A stretch of DNA of 5,056 nucleotides from the NCBI GenBank assembly GCA_021793895.1, contig JAJYRW010000141.1, positions 1 to 5,056 of the forward strand, in the 5' to 3' direction. A model generated the notes under the pieces. It had not been told where the DNA came from and searched no databases. It saw only the letters and a list, made by a program, of their open reading frames with translations. The DNA comes from Actinomycetes bacterium. GTDB taxonomy: Bacteria; Actinomycetota; Actinomycetes; Actinomycetales; JAJYRW01. Made by a program: the position numbers and the translations under genes. Numbering within the stretch: the stretch's first letter is position 1; each line of letters begins with the position of its first letter. Of this stretch, positions 1-5,056 are shown piece by piece.

Positions 1-747
1 AAGGACCAGCGCCCCGCCAATAAGCAGGAGCGCGTCCATCCCGATCATCGCCGAGACGGCCTCGGCGATGGTTCCCAAATGCACGGATCCGGCGAAGCCG
101 TACAGCAACGCGGTACCAAATAGGAAGAAGGCCGAGGCAAAAGCGCCCAGCAGGAAGTACTTCATCGCCGCTTCCTGCGAGAGCAAGCGCCGACGGCGCG
201 CTGAGGCAGTGAGCAAGTACAGCGGCAGCGATAAAACCTCAAGTGCCACAAACATGGTCAGCAGGTCGGAGGCCGCGACAAAAACCTGCATACCGCCCAC
301 CGCAAATAACAGCAGTGGGAAGACTTCGGTTTGTGCCATGCCGGCCCGGCGGACCTGCTCCTCATAGGCGGAGCCCGGCACCGCAGAGACCTGCGCGGCA
401 TAGGAATCTTCCCGCACTTCAGTGCGGTCAGCTAAAACCAGCACCGCTAAAAGGGCGGCTATGAGAATCAGCCCACCCAGTAAAAGTGCGGGGCGATCAA
501 TAGCCAGGGTCTGGCCGGTGGGTCTGACACCGCCGTCGATTTCGCCCCACTGCCACGCCGAGGCGAGGAGCGCGGCGGCCAGCGCCACGATCGACAGCGT
601 CAGCTGGGTGGCGCGTCGGGCCCGCTGGGGCAGGAAAGCATCGAGCAAAATGCCCAGCAGCGCCGCGCCTAGAACGATGAGTACGGGCGACAGTGCAGCC
701 CAGTCAATCTGCGGTGGATTAAACACCGGTGCAGCCAAGACGGTCAC
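1..747 (-). CDS. nuoN: NADH-quinone oxidoreductase subunit N, 5' part (C-terminus beyond left edge)
   Basis: NuoN is one of the three Mrp-antiporter-like proton-pumping subunits of the complex I membrane arm, the one nearest the NuoAHJK module. The reading frame is open from a GTG at 745-747 to the window edge, giving 249 codons, about half of a usual NuoN. Hydrophobic segments lie at about residues 17-38, 48-66, 87-107, 143-160, 161-179 and 194-219. The family signature is clear: LLTMFVALEVLSLPLYLL carries Glu170, the counterpart of the essential TM5 glutamate, and EAAMKYFLLGAFASAFFLFG carries Lys196 at the start of the next helix. A hydrophilic stretch of about 35 residues (108-142) precedes the conserved QTEVFPLLLFAVGGM segment. 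The GTG start is chosen because it overlaps the nuoM stop as GTGA and has a GAGGGGAG ribosome site just upstream. The gene is partial only because the window ends; I see no frameshift. The NuoN assignment rather than another NuoL/M paralogue rests on both motif and position. Confidence 0.96.
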   Translation of the reverse strand, partial: MTVLAAPVFNPPQIDWAALSPVLIVLGAALLGILLDAFLPQRARRATQLTLSIVALAAALLASAWQWGEIDGGVRPTGQTLAIDRPALLLGGLILIAALLAVLVLADRTEVREDSYAAQVSAVPGSAYEEQVRRAGMAQTEVFPLLLFAVGGMQVFVAASDLLTMFVALEVLSLPLYLLTASARRRRLLSQEAAMKYFLLGAFASAFFLFGTALLYGFAGSVHLGTIAEAVSAMIGMDALLLIGGALVL

Positions 748-2294
748 TTGCCGCTCCCCTCATCCGTAGTACTTAATGCTGATGATTCGGCACTGTCACC
801 CGTGTCCGCATCGAATTGGGCCACGGATTCCTCACTTGCCGGTTGCAACACGTCGATCACCGGCTTCGGATACAGACCAAAGACCAGGATTGCGGCAACG
901 AGCGGACCCACGGCCCATTTTTCGAAGCCGTTTAAATCCTTCGTTTCAGCCAGCTCGGGCTTCACTGGGCCCGTGAAGACGCGCTGGTACATCAGCAACA
1001 CGTAGAGCGCGGCGAGCACAATGGCCACCGCTCCTAAAATTCCGGCCGGCTTGTTGACGGTGAAGGTGCCCACCAAAACCAGGAACTCCGAAATGAAACT
1101 GGAGGTGCCGGGCAGTGACAGTGTCGCCATACCCGCAACCAGGAAGGTTCCGGCCATGAGAGGCACCACTTTTTGCATGCCGCCGTACTCATCCATCTGC
1201 TGGGTCTGGCCGCGCCGGATCAGCATGCCGGCGATCAAGAACAGGGCAGCGGTGGCGAAGCCGTGGCTGAGCATGTAGAACGTCGCACCGGTCTGGGCGA
1301 CATCGGTGAACACGAAGATGCCCAGCACAATGAACCCGAAGTGGGACACCGACGTATAGGCGATGAGGCGCATGACGTCGTTTTGGCCCAGCGCCAGTAG
1401 CGCGCCGTACAGAATCGAAATTACTGCCAGCACGATGATTACCGGGGCCGCCCACTTGGTGGCGTTGGGAAATAGCGGCAGACACAGGGTCAGCATTCCA
1501 AAGGTGCCGACCTTATCGAGCACACCAACCAGCAGCGTGGAGGTGCCCGCATTGCCCTGCTGGGCCGCATCTGGCAGCCAGGTGTGTACCGGCCACATCG
1601 GTGCCTTGATTGCAAAAGCGATGAAGAAGCCCAGGAACAGTAAGCGTTCCAGTTGTGGTTCCAGTTGGAGACCGACCAGGTTGTCGATCATGAATCCGTC
1701 TGCTCCGCCCGGCCCGGCCACGTACAGGCCAATGACCGCCGCCAGCATGATCAGGCCGCCGGCCAGCCCGAAGAGCAGGAACTTCACTGCGGCGTAGCGG
1801 CGCTGCAGACCACCGAAACTTCCAATTAGGAAGTAAATCGGGATCAACATCGCTTCAAACAGGATGTAGAACAGGAACACATCTCGGGCCGCAAAGACTC
1901 CGATGATGAATGCCTCGGTGATTAAAATCAGCGCCACGTACAGCGCCATGCGATTGGGGTCTGCGATCTCTTTCCAACCGGCCAGGAGCACGATCGGTAC
2001 CAGGAAAGTTCCTAGCAAAATCATGACCAGACCCACGCCGGAGACGCCCAGGGCCCAGCTGACGCCAAACTGGGGAATCCACGAGTACTGCTCTGTGAGT
2101 TGTACTTCCGCTCCGCGCGAGGTGTCGAATGCCGTAAAGAGCATCACGATCGACAGCGCGAAGGTCAGCAGTGACGTAACGAGCGCGATGGGCTTGGCAG
2201 CGCCCTTGTTTTCCTTCGGGAGCGCCCAAACTAGGAGCGCCCCAATTACCGGCACCACCACGAGGATGGAGAGCCAGGGAAGGTTTTCCAACAT
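744..2294 (-). CDS. nuoM: NADH-quinone oxidoreductase subunit M
   Basis: NuoM is the middle antiporter-like subunit of the complex I membrane arm and forms one of its proton-translocation channels. The protein has 516 residues, close to the family norm (about 500-550), and is hydrophobic throughout. Residues expected for function are visible: Glu147 in LFYILFEAMLIPIYFLIGSFGG (TM5), Lys230 in AFAIKAPMWPVHTWLPDA, Lys261 in VGVLDKVGTFG, His318 in YTSVSHFGF, His344 in MLSHGFATAALFLIAGML, and Glu403 in SSFISEFLVLVG near the distal end. They match the E. coli set Glu144, Lys234, Lys265, His322, His348 and Glu407 in order and spacing. The last 30 or so residues (485-516) are an acidic, Ser-rich hydrophilic tail. 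The ATG start at 2292-2294 follows nuoL after 27 nt and has an AGAGGGA ribosome site. The TGA stop overlaps the nuoN start by 4 nt. The GVLDKVGTFGML wording resembles actinobacterial homologues. Confidence 0.98.
   Translation of the reverse strand: MLENLPWLSILVVVPVIGALLVWALPKENKGAAKPIALVTSLLTFALSIVMLFTAFDTSRGAEVQLTEQYSWIPQFGVSWALGVSGVGLVMILLGTFLVPIVLLAGWKEIADPNRMALYVALILITEAFIIGVFAARDVFLFYILFEAMLIPIYFLIGSFGGLQRRYAAVKFLLFGLAGGLIMLAAVIGLYVAGPGGADGFMIDNLVGLQLEPQLERLLFLGFFIAFAIKAPMWPVHTWLPDAAQQGNAGTSTLLVGVLDKVGTFGMLTLCLPLFPNATKWAAPVIIVLAVISILYGALLALGQNDVMRLIAYTSVSHFGFIVLGIFVFTDVAQTGATFYMLSHGFATAALFLIAGMLIRRGQTQQMDEYGGMQKVVPLMAGTFLVAGMATLSLPGTSSFISEFLVLVGTFTVNKPAGILGAVAIVLAALYVLLMYQRVFTGPVKPELAETKDLNGFEKWAVGPLVAAILVFGLYPKPVIDVLQPASEESVAQFDADTGDSAESSALSTTDEGSGK
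754..761 (-). promoter_or_regulatory. Ribosome binding site of nuoN
   Basis: GAGGGGAG on the minus strand, six bases before the GTG start of nuoN and wholly inside the end of the nuoM coding sequence. Together with the 4-nt GTGA overlap it fixes the nuoN start and points to translational coupling with nuoM. Confidence 0.8.
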
Positions 2295-2302
2295 TTATGT
2301 AA

Positions 2303-2309
2303 TCCCTCT
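2303..2309 (-). promoter_or_regulatory. Ribosome binding site of nuoM
   Basis: AGAGGGA on the minus strand in the 27-nt spacer between nuoL and nuoM; the GAGGG core ends nine bases before the ATG. A second GAGG lies about 16 bases upstream of the start and is less well spaced. The spacer is too short for a separate promoter or terminator and shows no hairpin. Confidence 0.75.
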
Positions 2310-2321
2310 TCCTCGGGTGCC

Positions 2322-4256
2322 TCAGACGCGCACTGCCAGTACGACAGCGACGATTATGACGACGCCGGCGAACATGGTGGCTGCGTAGGAACGGACAAAA
2401 CCAGTCTGGAGTCGGCGCAGTGCTTCACCGCTGGAAGCAACCAGCCGGCCAAGGCCGGTGGCCGCGCCATCGACGAGCGAACTGTCGGCGTAAACCAGCG
2501 CCCGAGTCAGGTACTGACCCGGATGCATCAAGAGCGCTTCGTTGACCTGGTCCTGGTACAGGTCCTGGCGGGCAGCGCGCGTCAGAACCGAACCGGCCGG
2601 AGCGGTCACCGGTACCGGAGCCGCACCGTACTGGCGCCAGGCCAGCCAGGCACCAATGATTACCAGCACTAGGGAGCTGGCCATGATGACCGCAACTGGA
2701 ATTACCGGGTCGCCGGCCTCGACTGCGCCGGTGATCGGTTCAAGCCAGGTGGTAAACGCCCCATTAATCATCAGTAGGCCACCCAGGGCAACCGAGCCCA
2801 CGGCCAAGATGATCATCGGAACAGTCATGAGCGAGGGCGATTCCTTCGGGTTTTGCTCCTCGGCCCAGCGCGGTTCGCCGCTGAAGGTCATGAAGAACAT
2901 CCGCGACATGTAGAACGATGTGAGTGCCACACCAATTAGGGTGACCGTCCCTACGATCCAGGGCTGGGCGCCGTCCCCAACGAATGCGGCCTCAATGATC
3001 GCGTCTTTACTCCAGAAGCCGGAGAAGGGCGGAACTCCGATGATTGCCAGCCACCCCAGACCAAACGTGACCCAGGTGACCTTCATCGCGGTGCGCAGAT
3101 TACCGAAGCGGCGCATGTCCACCTCGTCATTCATGCCGTGCATGACTGAACCGGCCCCCAAGAACATTCCCGCTTTAAAGAAGCCGTGGGTGACCAGGTG
3201 GAAGATCGCAAACGCGTAGCCAATTGGCCCAAGGCCAGCTGCCAAAATCATGTAGCCAATCTGCGACATGGTCGAGGCTGCCAGCGCCTTCTTTAGATCG
3301 TCCTTGGCACAGCCAATGATCGCCCCAAATATGAGGGTGATCGCGCCAACAATAATGACCAGCAGCTGCGCGGTGGGGGCAGCTTCAAATACAGCGCCCG
3401 AGCGCACGATGAGGTAGACACCGGCCGTAACCATCGTCGCGGCGTGAATCAGCGCCGAAACGGGGGTGGGGCCAGCCATTGCGTCCCCGAGCCAGGACTG
3501 CAGCGGGAACTGCGCAGACTTGGCACACGCAGCCAGCAAGAGCATCAGACCGGTGGCGGTCATCAGTCCCGCGCCCGCATCGCCGGCGCCGGAGAGCACC
3601 GAGTCGAAGTCGACCGCACCGAAGGTGACAAACATCAGCATGATGGCGATCGCAAGGCCCACGTCTCCAACGCGGTTGACGATGAAGGCCTTCTTGGCCG
3701 CAACGGCGTAATTGCGGTTGTGATTCCAGAATCCGATGAGCAGATAGGAGGCCAGACCCACGCCTTCCCAGCCGAGGTAGACCACCAGGTAGCTATCGGC
3801 CAAGACCAGGATCAGCATCGCGGCCACGAACAGGTTCAGGTACGCAAAAAAGCGGCGCCGGTCTGTGTCCTGCGCCATGTAGGCGACGGAATAAATGTGA
3901 ATCAGCGTGCCCACGAAGGTCACGAGTAACACAAATGTCAGCGATAGCGGGTCAAGGCGCAGCCCGGCGGATACTTCAAATGATCCGGCCGGCACCCACG
4001 TAAACAGGTGCTGTTGGACCAGCCGCTCCGCGGCGGGTAGCCCCAGCAGGCCCATCGTGATGATGGCGCCGATCACAAACGCGGCGCCCGAGGCGAGAAC
4101 GCCCAGCACGTGGCCCCACTTATCGGCTTTGCGGCCGGCTACCAGCAAAATCCCAGCGCTGATCAAGGGGATTGCAATTAGGAGCCAAGCCAGCGAGAAA
4201 GTCCCGTCCGCCGCGGCATATTCCGGTGCGGCGGCGAAGAGAGTATTCGCAGTCAC
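2322..4256 (-). CDS. nuoL: NADH-quinone oxidoreductase subunit L
   Basis: NuoL is the distal antiporter-like subunit of complex I. Its C-terminal lateral helix runs along the membrane arm over NuoM and NuoN. The product is 644 residues, slightly longer than E. coli NuoL (613) and usual for actinobacteria. Visible functional residues are Glu164 in [18 protein letters not shown], Asp198 in NRVGDVGL, Lys246 in [14 protein letters not shown], His271 in [20 protein letters not shown], the His353/His357/Lys361 set in [20 protein letters not shown], and Lys417 in [12 protein letters not shown]. They parallel E. coli Glu144, Asp178, Lys229, His254, His334, His338, Lys342 and Lys399. Residues of about 545-620 are the less hydrophobic region expected to hold the lateral helix, followed by a final membrane segment at about 625-642. 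The start is GTG (4254-4256), with AGGAG nine bases upstream directly after the nuoK stop. The gene lies 13 nt after nuoK and 27 nt before nuoM. Coding is intact. Confidence 0.98.
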   Translation of the reverse strand: MTANTLFAAAPEYAAADGTFSLAWLLIAIPLISAGILLVAGRKADKWGHVLGVLASGAAFVIGAIITMGLLGLPAAERLVQQHLFTWVPAGSFEVSAGLRLDPLSLTFVLLVTFVGTLIHIYSVAYMAQDTDRRRFFAYLNLFVAAMLILVLADSYLVVYLGWEGVGLASYLLIGFWNHNRNYAVAAKKAFIVNRVGDVGLAIAIMLMFVTFGAVDFDSVLSGAGDAGAGLMTATGLMLLLAACAKSAQFPLQSWLGDAMAGPTPVSALIHAATMVTAGVYLIVRSGAVFEAAPTAQLLVIIVGAITLIFGAIIGCAKDDLKKALAASTMSQIGYMILAAGLGPIGYAFAIFHLVTHGFFKAGMFLGAGSVMHGMNDEVDMRRFGNLRTAMKVTWVTFGLGWLAIIGVPPFSGFWSKDAIIEAAFVGDGAQPWIVGTVTLIGVALTSFYMSRMFFMTFSGEPRWAEEQNPKESPSLMTVPMIILAVGSVALGGLLMINGAFTTWLEPITGAVEAGDPVIPVAVIMASSLVLVIIGAWLAWRQYGAAPVPVTAPAGSVLTRAARQDLYQDQVNEALLMHPGQYLTRALVYADSSLVDGAATGLGRLVASSGEALRRLQTGFVRSYAATMFAGVVIIVAVVLAVRV

Positions 4257-4265
4257 GTCGTTGCT

Positions 4266-4270
4266 CTCCT
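4266..4270 (-). promoter_or_regulatory. Ribosome binding site of nuoL
   Basis: AGGAG on the minus strand, nine bases before the GTG start of nuoL. Its first base is the last base of the nuoK TGA stop (reading TGAGGAG), so ribosomes finishing nuoK end on the nuoL initiation site. It supports the GTG start over any downstream candidate. Confidence 0.8.
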
Positions 4271-4569
4271 CAGTTCTTCAACAAATTGACATCGTCGACC
4301 GAGGCCGAACGGCGTGTACGGAATATTGCGACAATGATCGCAAGACCCACCACGACTTCAGCAGCGGCTACAACCATGACGAAAAAAGCCATGATTTGAC
4401 CATTCAGGTCGCCGTGCATCCGGGCGAAGGTGACAAAAGCGAGGTTCGTCGCATTGAGCATCAATTCGATGCCCATGAAAACGATGATGGCGTTTCGGCG
4501 CACTAAAACTGTGGCCGCTCCAATCGAGAATAAAATTCCCGACAGTATGAGGTAGTGGGTTAAAGTCAC
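4270..4569 (-). CDS. nuoK: NADH-quinone oxidoreductase subunit K
   Basis: NuoK is a small membrane subunit of complex I (homologue of mitochondrial ND4L) that sits between the quinone module and the antiporter-like subunits and contributes to the fourth proton path. The product has 99 residues, the normal family length, with three membrane helices at about 3-23, 27-48 and 57-82. The two conserved buried glutamates are present: Glu35 in [20 protein letters not shown] and Glu71 in [14 protein letters not shown], matching E. coli Glu36 and Glu72. The C-terminal [18 protein letters not shown] is a positively charged cytoplasmic end followed by the typical SVDDVNLLK motif. The GTG start (4567-4569) directly abuts the TAA stop of nuoJ; GGAGG lies eight bases upstream inside the nuoJ coding end. 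No ATG occurs nearby that would preserve the N-terminal helix. The TGA stop reads directly into the GAGGAG ribosome site of nuoL. Confidence 0.97.
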   Translation of the reverse strand: MTLTHYLILSGILFSIGAATVLVRRNAIIVFMGIELMLNATNLAFVTFARMHGDLNGQIMAFFVMVVAAAEVVVGLAIIVAIFRTRRSASVDDVNLLKN

Positions 4570-5056
4570 TTACTCGCCCTCCGTCGTTTCTTCGGAGTTC
4601 GGTTGGTCACCGGTGATTTCCGAGATTTCTGCCGCGCGGGATGCATCGATCTCTTCGCCAGTTATTGACTCATATACGTCAACTGTGGCCGATGCAAGAT
4701 CCTCGATACCACGCTCTTGACCGCGAATGCGCAATACGCGGGACACAGAGGTCTCGATGGGGCGTCCGGAGGCATCCAAAGCGGGAGTATCTACCGCGTT
4801 GGAGCGGGCATAAACACCCGGTGCGGGTAGCGGGGTGAGGTGCGTCTGACCCGAGGCCGCAGCCAGTACGCGGCGATCGGCGCGTTCCTTTTGCTTTTGC
4901 GGCGCGCCAATGCGCTGGCGGTGGGTGAGTACGAGTGCTCCCACAGCGGCAATTACCAACAGCACGCCGGCCAGTTCAAAGGTAAATACCCAGTCACTGA
5001 AGATTAAGCGCGCAAGGCCCACGGGGTTGGTATCGGCGTTGGCGTCATCCATTCCG
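4570..5056 (-). CDS. nuoJ: NADH-quinone oxidoreductase subunit J, 3' part (N-terminus beyond right edge)
   Basis: NuoJ (homologue of mitochondrial ND6) is a complex I membrane subunit of the proximal arm; in the family its third helix undergoes a pi-bulge transition during coupling. Only the C-terminal part is here. The frame stays open to the right edge, so the Met codon at 5050-5052 is an internal residue and not the start. Counting that Met as 1, residues 10-43 hold the final membrane helix in the typical context VGLARLIFSDWVFTFELAG followed by VLLVIAAVGALVLTHRQRI. The first three or four helices of the family lie outside the window. After the helix comes a long cytoplasmic tail of about 115 residues: a basic stretch (QKQKERADRR, about 52-61), a Pro-rich segment (PLPAPGVYARSNAVDTPAL, 74-92), and SVSRVLRIRGQERG (102-115). 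It ends in a strongly acidic end (about 117-160). The middle of this tail is typical of actinobacterial NuoJ. The TAA stop abuts nuoK. Confidence 0.95.
   Translation of the reverse strand, partial: GMDDANADTNPVGLARLIFSDWVFTFELAGVLLVIAAVGALVLTHRQRIGAPQKQKERADRRVLAAASGQTHLTPLPAPGVYARSNAVDTPALDASGRPIETSVSRVLRIRGQERGIEDLASATVDVYESITGEEIDASRAAEISEITGDQPNSEETTEGE
4578..4582 (-). promoter_or_regulatory. Ribosome binding site of nuoK
   Basis: GGAGG on the minus strand, eight bases before the GTG start of nuoK and embedded in the last codons of nuoJ (Thr-Glu-Gly-Glu-stop). It confirms the zero-spacer junction between nuoJ and nuoK. Confidence 0.8.

Noticed and set aside
1363..1797. A 144-codon plus-strand open frame within nuoM
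   Set aside because: It is a shadow frame of nuoM with Ser/Pro/Arg-rich composition and no recognisable motif.
1855..2229. A 124-codon minus-strand open frame overlapping the nuoM 5' half in another frame
   Set aside because: It is an out-of-frame reading of nuoM, Arg/Gly/His-rich, with no independent start signal of note.
2295..2321. Possible terminator or promoter in the nuoL-nuoM gap
   Set aside because: Only 27 nt are available, mostly occupied by the ribosome binding site. There is no inverted repeat with a T-run and no room for a -35/-10 pair.
1903..2388. A 161-codon plus-strand open frame across the nuoM/nuoL junction
   Set aside because: It is antisense to nuoM and the end of nuoL, Thr/Ser/Pro-rich and without a domain. 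The minus-strand genes explain the region fully.
3444..3929. A 161-codon plus-strand open frame inside nuoL, rich in His, Gln, Glu and Asp
   Set aside because: It is a mirror of hydrophobic nuoL codons. The hydrophilic, repeat-like composition comes from the complementary strand and it has no family resemblance.
3907..4506. A 199-codon plus-strand open frame spanning the nuoL start and all but the 3' edge of nuoK
   Set aside because: It is antisense to two unmistakable conserved genes, is rich in Ser, Pro, Thr and Arg as expected from the reverse of membrane-protein codons, and has no recognisable domain. Long antisense frames are common in GC-rich DNA.
4570..5052. A complete small 160-residue gene starting at the Met codon near the right edge
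   Set aside because: The frame is open past that Met to the window edge, and the sequence around it matches the interior of NuoJ just before its last helix, so this is a truncated view of nuoJ and not a short gene.

Overview
The window is an ordinary, gene-dense piece of a bacterial respiratory complex I (NADH:quinone oxidoreductase, NDH-1) operon. Every gene is on the minus strand. Read in the direction of transcription, from the right edge to the left, the order is nuoJ (3' part only), nuoK, nuoL, nuoM and nuoN (5' part only). This is the canonical order of the distal, membrane-arm half of a 14-gene nuo operon. The upstream peripheral-arm genes (nuoA-I) would be expected to the right of the window and the rest of nuoN to the left.

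The organism is most likely a member of the Actinomycetota. The GC content looks moderately high (high fifties per cent by eye). The proteins carry features I associate with actinobacterial complex I: a long hydrophilic NuoJ tail with a PLPAPGVYARSNAVDTPAL-type segment, the NuoM segment GTSTLLVGVLDKVGTFGML, a NuoN with an extended hydrophilic loop ending in AQTEVFPLLLFAVGGM, and a NuoK ending in [15 protein letters not shown]. In such organisms the electron acceptor is usually menaquinone. I cannot name a genus from this sequence.

Layout: positions 1-747 hold nuoN (249 codons, C-terminus beyond the edge); 744-2294 nuoM; 2322-4256 nuoL; 4270-4569 nuoK; 4570-5056 nuoJ (N-terminus beyond the edge). 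Junctions are tight: nuoJ/nuoK abut with no spacer, nuoK/nuoL are 13 nt apart, nuoL/nuoM 27 nt apart, and nuoM/nuoN overlap by 4 nt (GTGA). Each internal start has a purine-rich Shine-Dalgarno sequence. This is consistent with one polycistronic message and coupled translation. I see no internal promoter, terminator, RNA gene, repeat, CRISPR array or mobile element.

Functionally, NuoL, NuoM and NuoN are the three Mrp-antiporter-like subunits. NuoJ and NuoK form part of the proximal membrane arm linking the quinone site to those channels. The visible proton-channel residues (TM5 Glu, channel Lys and His residues, NuoK Glu35 and Glu71) are all present, so the complex looks functional. I found no undescribed system here; the findings are low-interest sequence details.
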